Source: Eledone cirrhosa (lineage: Eukaryota; Mollusca; Cephalopoda; Octopoda; Eledonidae). From it: a stretch of DNA of 64,000 nt. The translations under genes and the position numbers were made by a program. The first letter of the stretch is position 1, and each line of letters starts with the position of its first letter. Below, one piece after another: positions 1-13,643 of the stretch. Below the pieces are notes generated by a model. That model did no database searches. It had not been told where the DNA came from and was given only the letters and a program-made list of their open reading frames with translations. Location of the stretch: contig OZ024740.1 of assembly GCA_964016885.1 (NCBI GenBank), positions 7,584,450 through 7,648,449 on the forward strand, given 5' to 3'.

Positions 1-525
1 TGGTATATCAATTTCTATTGGTATGTCAGTTTCGATTAGTATGTCAGTTTCTATTGGTATATCAGTTTCGATTGGTATGTCAGTTTCTATTGGTATGTCA
101 GTTTTGATTTTTATATCAGTTACTATTGGTATGTCAGTTTCGATTGGTATGTCAGTTTCTATTGGTATATGTGTTTCGATTGGTATGTCAGTTTCGATTA
201 GTATATCAGTTTCTATTGGACTGTCAGTTTCCATTGATATATCAGTTTCGTTTGGTATATCAGTTTTTATTGGTATGTCAGTTTCGATTGGTATGTCAGT
301 TTCTATTGGTATATCAGTTGCGATTGATATATCAGTTTCGATTAGTATGTCAGTTTCTAATGGTATGTCAGTTTTGATTAGTATATCAGTTTCTATTTGT
401 ATGTCAGTTTCGATTGGTATGTCAGTTTCTATTGGTATATCAGTTTCGATTGGTATATCAGTTTCGATTTGTACGTCAGTTTGGATTGGTATGTCAATTT
501 CAATTGGTATATCAGTTTCGATTAG

Positions 526-2755
526 TATGTCAGTTTCTATTGGTATATCAGTTTCAATTGGTATATCTGTTTCGATTGGTATGTCAGTTTCGATTGGTAT
601 ATCAGTTTCGATTTGTATGTCAGTTTCGATTAGTATATCAGTTACTATTGGTATGTGAGTTTCTTTTGGTATATCAGTTTCGACTGGTATATCAGTTTCG
701 ATTAGTATGTCAGTTTCTATTGGCATGTCAGTTTCGATTAGTATATCAGTTTCTATTGGTTGTCAGTTTCGATTGGTATGTCAGTTTAGATTAGTATATC
801 AGTTTCTATTGGTATATCAGTTTCGATTGGTATATCAGTTTCGATTGGTATGTCAGTTTCGATTGGTATGTCAGATTCTATTAGTATATCAGTTTCGATT
901 GGTATATCAGTTTCGATTGGTATGTCAGTTTCGATTGGTATATCAGTTTCGATTGGTATATCAGTTTCGATTGGTATGTCAGTTGTAATTGGTACGTCAA
1001 TTTCGATTGGTATATTAGTTTCGATTAGTATGTCAGTTTCTATTGGTATATCAGTATCTATTGGTATGTCAGTTTCGATAGGTATGTCTGTTTCTATTGG
1101 TATAACAGTTTCGATCGGTATGTCAGTTTCGATTGGTATATCAGTTTCGATTAGTATGTCAGTTTCTATTGGTATGTCAGTTTCGATTAGTATATCAGTT
1201 TGGATTGGTATGTCAATTACAATTGGTATATCAGTTTCGATTAGTATGTCAGTTTCGATTGGTATATCAGTTTCGATTGGTATATCAGTTTCTATTGGTA
1301 TATCAGTTTCTATTGGTATGACAGTTTCGATTGGTATATCAGTTTCGATTGGTATGTCAGTTTGGATAGGTATGTCTGTTTCGATTGGTATGTCAGTTTC
1401 GATTGGTATGTCAATTTCGATTGGTTTATCAGTTTCGATTGGTATATCAGTTTCGATTGGTATGTCAGTTTGAATAGGTATGTCAGTTTCGATTGGTATG
1501 TCAGTTTCGATTGGTAAGTCAGTTTCGATTGGTATGTCAATTTCGATTGGTATCTCAGTTTTGATGTGTATATTAGTTTCTATTGGTATGTCGGTTTCTA
1601 TTGGTATATCAGTTTCGATTGGTATGTCAGTTTCGATTAGTATGTCAGTTTCTATTGGTATATCAGTTTCAATTGGTATATCTGTTTCGATTGGTATGTC
1701 AGTTTCGATTGGTATATCAGTTTCGATTTGTATGTCAGTTTCGATTAGTATATCAGTTACTATTGGTATGTGAGTTTCTTTTGGTATATCAGTTTCGACT
1801 GGTATATCAGTTTCGATTAGTATGTCAGTTTCTATTGGCATGTCAGTTTCGATTAGTATATCAGTTTCTATTGGTTGTCAGTTTCGATTGGTATGTCAGT
1901 TTAGATTAGTATATCAGTTTCTATTGGTATGATAGTTTCGATTGGTATATCAGTTTCGATTGGTATGTCAGTTTCGATTGGTATGTCAGATTCTATTAGT
2001 ATATCAGTTTCGATTGGTATATCAGTTTCGATTGGTATGTCAGTTTCGATTGGTATATCAGTTTCGATTGGTATATCAGTTTCGATTGGTATGTCAGTTG
2101 TAATTGTTACGTCAATTTCGATTGGTATATTAGTTTCGATTAGTATGTCAGTTTCTATTGGTATATCAGTATCTATTGGTATGTCAGTTTCGATAGGTAT
2201 GTCTGTTTCTATTGGTATAACAGTTTCGATCGGTATGTCAGTTTCGATTGGTATATCAGTTTCGATTAGTATGTCAGTTTCTATTGGTATGTCAGTTTCG
2301 ATTAGTATATCAGTTTGGATTGGTATGTCAATTACAATTGGTATATCAGTTTCGATTAGTATGTCAGTTTCGATTGGTATATCAGTTTCGATTGGTATAT
2401 CAGTTTCTATTGGTATATCAGTTTCTATTGGTATGACAGTTTCGATTGGTATATCAGTTTCGATTGGTATGTCAGTTTGGATAGGTATGTCTGTTTCGAT
2501 TGGTATGTCAGTTTCGATTGGTATGTCAATTTCGATTGGTTTATCAGTTTCGATTGGTATATCAGTTTCGATTGGTATGTCAGTTTGAATAGGTATGTCA
2601 GTTTCGATTGGTATGTCAGTTTCGATTGGTAAGTCAGTTTCGATTGGTATGTCAATTTCGATTGGTATCTCAGTTTTGATGTGTATATTAGTTTCTATTG
2701 GTATGTCGGTTTCTATTGGTATATCAGTTTCGATTGGTATGTCAGTTTTGATTAG
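526..2755. repeat. Tandem pair of 1,115-bp higher-order blocks
   Basis: Bases about 526-1640 recur as about 1641-2755 at a constant offset of 1,115 bp (62 units minus 1 bp). The missing base is visible as the shortened GGTTGTCAG junction at 760/761 and again at 1875/1876. Rare variants such as GATGTGTATATTAG (1563 and 2678) and GGTAAGTCAG recur at the same offset. The two copies differ only at scattered single bases, for example GGTACGTCAA against GTTACGTCAA. Edges are accurate to about one or two units. Confidence 0.85.
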
Positions 2756-3760
2756 TATGTCAGTTTCTATTGGTATGTCAGTTTCGATTAGTATATCAGT
2801 TTCTATTGATATGTCTGTTTCATTTGGTATATCAGATTCTATTGGTATATCAATTTCTATTGGTATATCAGTTTCTATTGGTATGTCAGTTTTGATTGGT
2901 ATATCAGTTTTGATTGGTATGTCAGTTTCTATTGGTATGTCAGTTTCGATTGGTATGTCAGTTTCGATTGGTATATCAGTTCGATTGGTATGTCAGTTTC
3001 TATTGGTATGTAAGTTTCGATTATTATATCTGTTACTATTAGTATGTCAGTTTCGATTGGTATGACAGTTTCGATTGGTATATCAGTTTCGATTGGTATA
3101 TCAGTTTCGATTGGTATGTCAATTTCGATTGGTATGTCAATTTCGATTGGTATATTAGTTTCGATTGGTATATCAGTTTCTATTGGTATATCAGTATCTA
3201 GTGGTATGTCAGTTTCGATAGGTATGTCTGTTTCTATTGGTATAACAGTTTCGATTGGTATGTCAGTTTCTATTGGTATGTCAGTTTCAATTATTATATC
3301 AGTTACTATTGGTATGTCAGTTTCGATTGGTATGTCAGCTTATATTGGTATATCAGTTTCTATTGGTGTGACAGTTTCGATTGGTATATCAGTTTGGACT
3401 GGTATGTCAAATTGGATTTGTATGTCAGTTTGGATTGGTATGTCAGTTTCGATTGGTATGTCAGTTTCGATTGGTATGTCAATCTCGATTGGTATAGCAG
3501 TTTCGATTGGTATATCAGTTTCGATTGGTATGTCAGTTTCGATTTGGTATGTCAGTTTCTATTGGTATATCAGTTTCGATTGGTATATCACTTTCGATTA
3601 GTATGTCAGTCTCTATTGGTATGTCAGTTTCGATTAGTATATCAGTTTCTATTGGTATGTCAGTTTCTATTGGTATATCAGTTTCGATTGGTATATCAGT
3701 TTCGATTGGTATATCAGTTTCTATTGGTATATCAGTTTCTATTGGTATGTCAGTTTTGAT

Positions 3761-4572
3761 TGGTATATCAATTTCTATTGGTATGTCAGTTTCGATTAGT
3801 ATGTCAGTTTCTATTGGTATATCAGTTTCGATTGGTATGTCAGTTTCTATTGGTATGTCAGTTTTGATTTTTATATCAGTTACTATTGGTATGTCAGTTT
3901 CGATTGGTATGTCAGTTTCTATTGGTATATGTGTTTCGATTGGTATGTCAGTTTCGATTAGTATATCAGTTTCTATTGGACTGTCAGTTTCCATTGATAT
4001 ATCAGTTTCGTTTGGTATATCAGTTTTTATTGGTATGTCAGTTTCGATTGGTATGTCAGTTTCTATTGGTATATCAGTTGCGATTGATATATCAGTTTCG
4101 ATTAGTATGTCAGTTTCTAATGGTATGTCAGTTTTGATTAGTATATCAGTTTCTATTTGTATGTCAGTTTCGATTGGTATGTCAGTTTCTATTGGTATAT
4201 CAGTTTCGATTGGTATATCAGTTTCGATTTGTACGTCAGTTTGGATTGGTATGTCAATTTCAATTGGTATATCAGTTTCGATTAGTATGTCAGTTTCTAT
4301 TGGTATATCAGTTTCAATTGGTATATCTGTTTCGATTGGTATGTCAGTTTCGATTGGTATATCAGTTTCGATTTGTATGTCAGTTTCGATTAGTATATCA
4401 GTTACTATTGGTATGTGAGTTTCTTTTGGTATATCAGTTTCGACTGGTATATCAGTTTCGATTAGTATGTCAGTTTCTATTGGCATGTCAGTTTCGATTA
4501 GTATATCAGTTTCTATTGGTTGTCAGTTTCGATTGGTATGTCAGTTTAGATTAGTATATCAGTTTCTATTGG
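3761..4572. repeat. Copy of window positions 1-812
   Basis: This block repeats bases 1-812 at an offset of 3,760 bp, with the same rare variants in the same order: GTTTTGATTTTTATATC, GGTATATGTGTTTCG, ATTGGACTGTCAG, GGTACGTCAGTTTGG and the 1-bp-short GGTTGTCAG junction. The match already holds at base 1, so the original copy probably extends left of the window. The copies diverge after about 812/4572, where one reads GGTATATCAG and the other GGTATGACAG. Confidence 0.85.
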
Positions 4573-5612
4573 TATGACAGTTTCGATTGGTATATCAGTT
4601 TCGATTGGTATGTCAGTTTCGATTGGTATGTCAATTTCGATTGGTATGTCAATTTCGATTGGTATATCAGTGTTGATTGGTATATCAGTTTCGATTGGTA
4701 TCTCAGTTTTGATTAGTATATTAGTTTCTATTGGTATGTCGGTTTCTATTGGTATATCAGTTTCGATTGTTATATCAGTTTCGATTAGTATGTCAGTTTC
4801 TATTGGTATGTCAGTTTCGATTAGTATGTCAGTTCCAATTGGTATATCAGTTTCGATTGGTATATCAGTTTCTATTGGTATATCAGTTTCTATTGGTATG
4901 TCAGTTTTGATTGGTATAGCAGTTCCTATTGGTATGTCAGTTTCGATTGGTATGTCAGTTTCTATTGGTATATCAGTTTCGATTGGTATGTCAGTTTCTA
5001 TTGGTATGTCAGTTTCGATTATTATATCAGTTACTATTGGTATGTCAGTTTTGATTGGTATGTCAGTTTCTATTGGTATATCTGTTTCGATTGGTATGTC
5101 AGTTTCGATTAGTATATCAGTTTCTATAGGTATGTCAGTTTCTATTAATATATCAGTTTCGATTGGTATATCAGTTTTGATTCGTATGTCAGTTTCGATT
5201 GGTATATCAGTTTCTATTGGTATATCAGTTTAAATTGATATATCAGTTTCGATTAGTATGTCAGTTTCTATGGGTATATCAGATTTGATTGTTATATCAG
5301 TTTCGATTGGTATATCAGTTTCGATTGGTATGTCAGTTTCTATTGGTATATCAGTTTCTATTGGTATGTCAGTTTCGATTGGTATGTCAGGTTCGATTGG
5401 TATGTCAATTTCGATTGGTATATTAGTTTTGATTAGTATGTCAGTTACTATTGGTATATCAGTTTCGATTGGTATATCTGTTTCGATTAGTATGTCAGTT
5501 TCTATTGTTATATCAGATTCGATTAGTATGTCAGTTTCGATTAGTATATCAGTTTCTATTGCTATGTCAGTTTCGATTGGTATATCAGTTTCTACTGGTA
5601 TATCAGTTTCTA

Positions 5613-8600
5613 TTGGTATGTCAGTTTTTATTGGTTTATCAGTTTCTATTGCTATGTCAGTTTCGATTGTTATGTCAGTTTCTATTGGTATATCAGTTTC
5701 TATTGGTATATCAGTTTCTATTGGTATGTCAATTCCGAATGGTATGTCAGTTTCTATTGGTATATCAGTTTCGATTGGTATGTCAGTTTCGAATAGTATA
5801 TCAGTTTCTATTTGTATGTGAGTTTCTATTGGTATATCAGTTTCAATTGGTATATCAGTTTCGATTAGTATGTCAGTTTCGATTGGTATATCAGTTTCGA
5901 TTGGTAACTCAGTTTCGATTGGTATGTCAATTTCGATTGGTATCTCAGTTTTGATTAGTATATTAGTTTCTATTGGTATGTCGGTTTCTATTGGTATATC
6001 AGTTTCGATTGGTATGTCAGTTTCGATTAGTACGTCAGTTTCTATTGGTATGTCAGTTTCGATTAGTATATCAGTTTCTATTGATATGTCTGTTTCGATT
6101 GGTATATCAGATTCTATTGGTATATCAGTTTTGATTGGTATATCAGTTTCGATTGGTATATCAGTTTCTATTGGTATATCAGTTTCTATTGGTATGTCAG
6201 TTTTGATTGGTATATCAGTTTTGATTGGTATGTCAATTTCAATTAGTATATCAGTTTCGATTGGTATATCAGTTTCGATTAGTATGTAAGTTTCTATTGG
6301 TATGTCAGTTTCGATTAGTATATCAGTTTCTATTGGTATGTCAGTTTCGATTGGTAATCAGTTTCGATTGGTATATCAGTTTCGATTGGTACATCAGTTT
6401 CTATTGGTATATCAGTTTCTATTGGTATGTCAATTTTGATTGGTATATCAATTTCTATTGGTATGTCAGTTTCGATTAGTATGTCAGTTTCTATTGGTAT
6501 ATCAGTTTCGATTGGTATGTCAGTTTCTATTGGTATATCAGTTTCGATTGGTATATCAGTTTCGATTGGTATATCAGTTTCGATTGGTATGTCAGTTTGG
6601 ATAGGTATGTCAGTTTCGATTGGTATATCAGTTTCGATTGGTAAGTCAGTTTCGATTGGTATGTCAATTTCGATTGGTATCTCAGTTTTGATTAGTATAT
6701 TAGTTTCTATTGGTATGTCGGTTTCTATTGGTATATCAATTTCGATTGGTATGTCAGTTTCGATTAGTATGTCAGTTTCTATTGGTATGTCAGTTTCGAT
6801 TAGTATATCAGTTTCTATTGATATGTCTGTTTCGATTGGTATATCAGATTCTATTGGTATATCAGTTTTGATTGGTATATCAGTTTCGATTAGTATATCA
6901 GTTTTTATTGGTATATCAGTTTCTATTGGTATGTCAGTTTTGATTCGTATATCAGTTTTAATTGGTATGTCAATTTCAATTAGTATATCAGTTTCGATTG
7001 GTATATCAGTTTCGATTAGTATGTCAGTTTCTATTGGTATGTCAGTTTCGATTGGTGTATCAGTTTCGATTGGTATATCAGTTTCCATTGGTATATCAGT
7101 TTCTATTGGTATGTCAGTTTTGATTGGTATATCAATTTCTATTGGCATGTCAGTTTCGATTAGTATGTCAGTTTCTATTGGTATATCAGTTTCGATTGGT
7201 ATGTCAGTTTCTATTGGTATGTCAGTTTTTATTGGTATATCAGTTTCTATTGGTATGTCAGTTTCGATTGTTATGTCAGTTTCTATTGGTATATCAGTTT
7301 CTATTTATATATCAGTTTCTATTGGTATGTCAATTCCGAATGGTATGTCAGTTTCTATTGGTATATCAGTTTCGATTGGTATGTCAGTTTCGATTAGTAT
7401 ATCAGTTTCTATTGGTATGTGAGTTTCTATTGGTATATCAGTTTCAATTGGTATATCAGTTTCGATTAGTATGTCATTTTCGATTGGTATATCAGTTTCG
7501 ATTGGTAACTCAGTTTCGATTGGTATGTCAATTTCGATTGGTATCTCAGTTTTGATTAGTATATTAGTTTCTATTGGTATGTCGGTTTCTATTGGTATAT
7601 CAGTTTCGATTGGTATGTCAGTTTCGATTAGTATGTCAGTTTCTATTGGTATGTCAGTTTCGATTAGTATATCAGTTTCTATTGATATGTCTGTTTCGAT
7701 TGGTATATCAGATTCTATTGGTATATCAGTTTTGATTGGTATATCAGTTTCGATTGGTATATCAGTTTCTATTGGTATATCAGTTTCTATTGGTATGTCA
7801 GTTTGGATTGGTATATCAGTTTTGATTGGTATGTCAATTTCAATTAGTATATCAGTTTCGATTGGTATATCAGTTTCGATTAGTATGTCAGTTTCTATTG
7901 GTATGTCAGTTTCGATTAGTATATCAGTTTCTATTGGTAAGTCAGTTTCGATTGGTATATCAGTTTCGATTGGTATATCAGTTTCGATTGGTACATCAGT
8001 TTCTATTGGTATATCAGTTTCTATTGGTATGTCAATTTTGATTGGTATATCAATTTCTATTGGTATGTCAGTTTCGATTAGTATGTCAGTTTCTATTGGT
8101 ATATCAGTTTCGATTGGTATGTCAGTTTCTATTGGTATATCAGTTTCGATTGGTATATCAGTTTCGATTGGTATATCAGTTTCGATTGGTATGTCAGTTT
8201 GGATAGGTATGTCAGTTTCGATTGGTATATCAGTTTCGATTGGTAAGTCAGTTTCGATTGGTATGTCAATTTCGATTGGTATCTCAGTTTTGATTAGTAT
8301 ATTAGTTTCTATTGGTATGTCGGTTTCTATTGGTATATCAGTTTCGATTGGTATGTCAGTTTCGATTAGTATGTCAGTTTCTATTGGTATGTCAGTTTCG
8401 ATTAGTATATCAGTTTCTATTGATATGTCTGTTTCGATTGGTATATCAGATTCTATTGGTATATCAGTTTTGATTGGTATATCAGTTTCGATTAGTATAT
8501 CAGTTTCTATTGGTATATCAGTTTCTATTGGTATGTCAGTTTTGATTCGTATATCAGTTTTAATTGGTATGTCAATTTCAATTAGTATATCAGTTTCGAT

Positions 8601-8826
8601 TGGTATATCAGTTTCGATTAGTATGTCAGTTTCTATTGGTATGTCAGTTTCGATTGGTGTATCAGTTTCGATTGGTATATCAGTTTCCATTGGTATATCA
8701 GTTTCTATTGGTATGTCAGTTTTGATTGGTATATCAATTTCTATTGGCATGCCAGTTTCGATTAGTATGTCAGTTTCTATTGGTATATCAGTTTCGATTG
8801 GTATGTCAGTTTCTATTGGTATGTCA
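5613..8826. repeat. Tandem pair of ~1.6-kb higher-order blocks
   Basis: Two adjacent copies, about 5613-7224 and 7225-8826, lie at an offset of 1,601-1,602 bp (89 units). The offset changes by one base because the first copy has a 1-bp deletion at GGTAATCAG near 6355. Shared rare variants include AATTCCGAATGG (5731 and 7332) and GGTAACTCAG (5904 and 7505). Edges are approximate. Confidence 0.75.
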
Positions 8827-8879
8827 GTTTTGATTTTTATATCAGTTACTATTGGTATGTCAGTTTCGATTGGTATGTC

Positions 8880-11800
8880 AGTTTCGATTAGTATATCAGT
8901 TTCTATTGGACTGTCAGTTTCTATTGATATATCAGTTTCGTTTGGTATATCAGTTTCTATAGGTATATCAGTTTCGATTGGTATGTCAATTTCGATTGGT
9001 ATATTAGTTTCGATTAGTATGTCAGTTACTATTGGTATATCAGTTTCGATTGGTATATCTGTTTCGATTGGTATGTCAATTTCTATTGTTATATCAGATT
9101 CGATTAGTATGTCAGTTTCGATTAGTATATCTGTTTCTATTGCTATGTCAGTTTCGATTGGTATATCAGTTTCTACTGGTATATCAGTTTCTATTGGTAT
9201 GTCAGTTTTTATTGGTATATCAGTTTCTATTGGTATGTCAGTTTCGATTGTTATGTCAGTTTCTATTGGTATATCAGTTTCGATTGGTATGTCAGTTTAG
9301 ATTGGTATAGCAGTTTCTATTGGTATGTCAGTTTCTATTGGTATGTCGGTTTCTATTGGTATATCAGTTTCGATTGGTATGTCAGTTTTGATTAGTATGT
9401 CAGTTTCTATTGGTATGTCAGTTTCGATTAGTATATCAGTTTCTATTGATATGTCTGTTTCGATTGGTATATCAGATTCTATTGGTATATTAATTTCTAT
9501 TGGTATATCAGTTTCTATTGGTATATCAGTTTCTATTGGTATGTCAGTTTTGATTGGTATATCAGTTTTGATTGGTATGTCAGTTTCGATTGGTATATCA
9601 GTTCGATTGGTATGTCAGTTTCTATTGGTATGTAAGTTTCGATTATTATATCTGTTACTATTAGTATGTCAGTTTCGATTGGTATGACAGTTTCGATTGG
9701 TATATCAGTTTCGATTGGTATATCAGTTTTGATTGGTATGTCAATTTCGATTGGTATGTCAATTTCGATTGGTATATTAGTTTCGATTAGTATATCAGTT
9801 TCTATTGGTATGTCGGTTTCTATTGGTATATCAGTTTCGATTGGTATGTCAGTTTCGATTAGTATGTCAGTTTCTATTGGTATGTCAGTTTCGATTAGTA
9901 TATCAGTTTCTATTGATATGTCTGTTTCGATTGGTATATCAGATTCTATTGGTATATCAGTTTTGATTGGTATATCAGTTTCGATTGGTATATCAGTTTC
10001 TATTGGTATATCAGTTTCTATTGGTATGTCAGTTTTGATTGGTATATCAGTTTTGATTGGTATGTCAATTTCAATTAGTATATCAGTTTCGATTGGTATA
10101 TCAGTTTCGATTAGTATGTCAGTTTCTATTGGTATGTCAGTTTCGATTAGTATATCAGTTTCTATTGGTATGTCAGTTTCGATTGGTATATCAGTTTCGA
10201 TTGGTATATCAGTTTCGATTGGTACATCAGTTTCTATTGGTATATCAGTTTCTATTGGTATGTCAATTTTGATTGGTATATCAATTTCTATTGGTATGTC
10301 AGTTTCGATTAGTATGTCAGTTTCTATTGGTATATCAGTTTCGATTGGTATGTCAGTTTCTATTGGTATATCAGTTTCGATTGGTATATCAGTTTCGATT
10401 GGTATATCAGTTTCGATTGGTATGTCATTTTGGATAGGTATGTCAGTTTCGATTGGTATATCAGTTTCGATTGGTAAGTCAGTTTCGATTGGTATGTCAA
10501 TTTCGATTGGTATCTCAGTTTTGATTAGTATATTAGTTTCTATTGGTATGTCGGTTTCTATTGGTATATCAGTTTCGATTGGTATGTCAGTTTCGATTAG
10601 TATATCAGTTTCTATTGGACTGTCAGTTTCTATTGATATATCAGTTTCGTTTGGTATATCAGTTTCTATAGGTATATCAGTTTCGATTGGTATGTCAATT
10701 TCGATTGGTATATTAGTTTCGATTAGTATGTCAGTTACTATTGGTATATCAGTTTCGATTGGTATATCTGTTTCGATTGGTATGTCAATTTCTATTGTTA
10801 TATCAGATTCGATTAGTATGTCAGTTTCGATTAGTATATCTGTTTCTATTGCTATGTCAGTTTCGATTGGTATATCAGTTTCTACTGGTATATCAGTTTC
10901 TATTGGTATGTCAGTTTTTATTGGTATATCAGTTTGTATTGGTATGTCAGTTTCGATTGTTATGTCAGTTTCTATTGGTATATCAGTTTCGATTGGTATG
11001 TCAGTTTAGATTGGTATAGCAGTTTCTATTGGTATGTCAGTTTCTATTGGTATGTCGGTTTCTATTGGTATATCAGTTTCGATTGGTATGTCAGTTTTGA
11101 TTAGTATGTCAGTTTCTATTGGTATGTCTGTTTCGATTAGTATATCAGTTTCTATTGATATGTCTGTTTCGATTGGTATATCAGATTCTATTGGTATATC
11201 AGTTTCTATTGGTATATCAGTTTCTATTGGTATGTCAGTTTTGATTGGTATATCAGTTTTGATTGGTATGTCAGTTTCGATTGGTATATCAGTTCGATTG
11301 GTATGTCAGTTTCTATTGGTATGTAAGTTTCGATTATTATATCTGTTACTATTAGTATGTCAGTTTCGATTGGTATGACAGTTTCGATTGGCATATCAGT
11401 TTCGATTGGTATATCAGTTTTGATTGGTATGTCAATTTCGATTGGTATGTCAATTTCGATTGGTATATTAGTTTCGATTAGTATATCAGTTTCTATTGGT
11501 ATGTCGGTTTCTATTGGTATATCAGTTTCGATTGGTATGTCAGTTTCGATTAGTATGTCAGTTTCTATTGGTATGTCAGTTTCGATTAGTATATCAGTTT
11601 CTATTGATATGTCTGTTTCGATTGGTATATCAGATTCTATTGGTATATCAGTTTTGATTGGTATATCAGTTTCGATTGGTATATCAGTTTCTATTGGTAT
11701 ATCAGTTTCTATTCGTATGTCAGTTTTGATTGGTATATCAGTTTTGATTGGTATGTCAATTTCAATTGGTATGTCAGTTTCGATTAGTATGTCAGTTTCT

Positions 11801-13298
11801 ATTGGTATATCAGTTTCGATTGGTATGTCAGTTTCTATTGGTATATCAGTTTCGATTGGTATATCAGTTTCGATTGGTATATCAGTTTCGATTGGTATGT
11901 CATTTTGGATAGGTATGTCAGTTTCGATTGGTATATCAGTTTCGATTGGTAAGTCAGTTTCGATTGGTATGTCAATTTCGATTGGTATCTCAGTTTTGAT
12001 TAGTATATTAGTTTCTATTGGTATGTCGGTTTCTATTGGTATATCAGTTTCGATTGGTATGTCAGTTTCGATTAGTATGTCAGTTTCTATTGGTAAGTCA
12101 GTTTCGATTGGTATGTCAATTTCGATTGGTATGTCAGTTTGGATAGGTATGTCAGTTTCGATTGGTATATCAGTTTCGATTGGTAAGTCAGTTTCGATTG
12201 GTATGTCAATTTCGATTGGTATATCAGTTTCCATTGGTATATCAGTTTCTATTGGTATGTCAGGTTTGATTGGTATATCAATTTCTATTGGCATGTCAGT
12301 TTCGATTAATATGTCAGTTTCTATTGGTATATCAGTTTCGATTGGTATGTCAGTTTCTATTGGTATGTCAGTTTTGATTTTTATATCAGTTACTATTGGT
12401 ATGTCAGTTTCGATTGGTATGTCAGTTTCGATTAGTATATCAGTTTCTATTGGACTGTCAGTTTCTATTGATATATCAGTTTCGTTTGGTATATCAGTTT
12501 CTATAGGTATATCAGTTTCGATTGGTATGTCAATTTCGATTGGTATATTAGTTTTGATTAGTATGTCAGTTACTATTGGTATATCAGTTTCGATTGGTAT
12601 ATCTGTTTCGATTGGTATGTCAATTTCTATTGTTATATCAGATTCGATTAGTATGTCAGTTTCGATTAGTATATCTGTTTCTATTGCTATGTCAGTTTCG
12701 ATTGGTATATCAGTTTCTACTGGTATATCAGTTTCTATTGGTATGTCAGTTTTTATTGGTATATCAGTTTCTATTGGTATGTCAGTTTTGATTGTTATGT
12801 CAGTTTCTATTGGTATATCAGTTTCGATTGGTATGTCAGTTTAGATTGGTATAGCAGTTTCTATTGGTATGTCAGTTTCTATTGGTATGTCGGTTTCTAT
12901 TGGTATATCAGTTTCGATTGGTATGTCAGTTTTGATTAGTATGTCAGTTTCTATTGGTATGTCAGTTTCGATTAGTATATCAGTTTCTATTGATATGTCT
13001 GTTTCGATTGGTATATCAGATTCTATTGGTATATCAATTTCTATTGGTATATCAGTTTCTATTGGTATATCAGTTTCTATTGGTATGTCAGTTTTGATTG
13101 GTATATCAGTTTTGATTGGTATGTCAGTTTCGATTGGTATATCAGTTCGATTGGTATGTCAGTTTCTATTGGTATGTAAGTTTCGATTATTATATCTGTT
13201 ACTATTAGTATGTCAGTTTCGATTGGTATGACAGTTTCGATTGGTATATCAGTTTCGATTGGTATAACAGCTTTGATTGGTATGTCAATTTCGATTGG
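8880..13298. repeat. Serial ~1.7-1.85-kb higher-order blocks
   Basis: The marker CAGTTTAGATTGGTATAGCAG occurs near 9294, 11003 and 12838, and the indel marker CAGTTCGATTGG at 9599, 11290 and 13143. This gives successive offsets of about 1,691-1,709 and 1,835-1,853 bp, so copies begin near 9300, 11009 and 12844. The lead-in 8880-9300 is also homologous to 10590-11008 and 12427-12843. Offsets change by 18 bp within copies, showing gain or loss of whole units. The third copy runs into the SINE insertion. Confidence 0.8.
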
Positions 13299-13324
13299 AG
13301 GCACATAGCTGGAGGCACATAGCT
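13297..13324 (+). repeat. 14-bp direct duplication at the SINE head
   Basis: GGAGGCACATAGCT occurs at 13297-13310 and again at 13311-13324. The first GG may belong to the array, so 12 bp is the safer estimate of newly duplicated sequence. It sits immediately 5' of the A box, so the SINE has either two partial heads or a copying slip at its 5' end. Confidence 0.9.
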
Positions 13325-13330
13325 TAGTGG
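13320..13330 (+). promoter_or_regulatory. Pol III A box of the SINE
   Basis: TAGCTTAGTGG matches the tRNA-type A-box pattern TRGCNNAGTGG. It continues into TTAGAGCATTGG, as in a tRNA D-arm. It lies 34 bp before the B box, a normal internal-promoter spacing. Confidence 0.8.
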
Positions 13331-13363
13331 TTAGAGCATTGGCCTTGCAATCGAAAGGTTGTG

Positions 13364-13374
13364 AGTTCAATTCT
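13364..13374 (+). promoter_or_regulatory. Pol III B box of the SINE
   Basis: AGTTCAATTCT resembles the B-box pattern GGTTCGANTCC with two or three substitutions, including loss of the CpG. It sits where the T-arm of the tRNA-like head is expected. The substitutions may weaken the promoter. Confidence 0.7.
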
Positions 13375-13643
13375 CAGAGCGGGTGATGTGTTGTTTCCTT
13401 GAGCAAGACACTTTATTTCACATTGCTCCAGTTTACTCAGCTGTAGAAATGAGATGATAGGGACTGGGGTCCCTATTATTCCACTGTAAAGTGGTCGTGG
13501 AGGTGCAACGGCAAAAAAGCACCCAGCACTCACTGTAAATGAGGTTGGTGTTAGGAAGGGCATCCAGCTGTAGAAATCAAGCCAGAATCAGTTCCCGTCC
13601 CACCCTTGCAAGCAGGGAAAAAGCGGACGTAAAGTGAAATGAA

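Larger units (their letters stand above)
1..13298. repeat. 18-bp satellite array, segment A
   Basis: Uninterrupted head-to-tail copies of TCAGTTTCGATTGGTATR, about 739 units. Most units differ at a few positions: TTTCG/TTTCT, TATATC/TATGTC and ATTGGT/ATTAGT are the commonest, with rarer TTTTG, TTTCA and TTTGG forms. The array already runs at base 1, so its left end lies outside the window. Occasional 1-2 bp indels shift the phase, for example GGTTGTCAG near 760 and CAGTTCGATT near 2979. I see no gene, RNA or mobile element here. It contains several duplicated blocks, listed separately. Stretches 2756-3760 and 4573-5610 have no adjacent near-identical partner that I could identify by eye. Confidence 0.98.
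13299..13643 (+). mobile_element. tRNA-derived SINE, cephalopod type
   Basis: A short non-coding retroelement that would be transcribed by RNA polymerase III from its own tRNA-like head and mobilised by a LINE-encoded reverse transcriptase. In order: a duplicated head motif (13297-13324), a tRNA-like region with A box and B box to about 13385, an unrelated body, then a tail from about 13491 (GTGGTCGTGGAGGTG to ATCAGTTCC) ending in CGGACGTAAA and a short AAATG-like end. The tail matches that of the LINE at 13827-14603. Alignment to the uninserted sister block gives a net insertion of 344 bp. The array resumes with ATGTCAATTTCG at 13644. No target-site duplication can be separated from the 18-bp repeat itself. 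Family assignment is from memory, not a database search. Confidence 0.85.

Noticed and set aside
13311..13385. Possible real tRNA gene
   Set aside because: A and B boxes are present, but the acceptor stem does not close and the sequence runs straight into a SINE body and tail. It is a SINE head. I could not assign a parent tRNA with confidence.
13324..13563. Minus-strand open frame of 79 codons in the SINE
   Set aside because: It lies antisense to a non-coding retroelement, and its residues come from the shared tail, which also gives a similar antisense frame at 14222-14527. It is a shadow frame.
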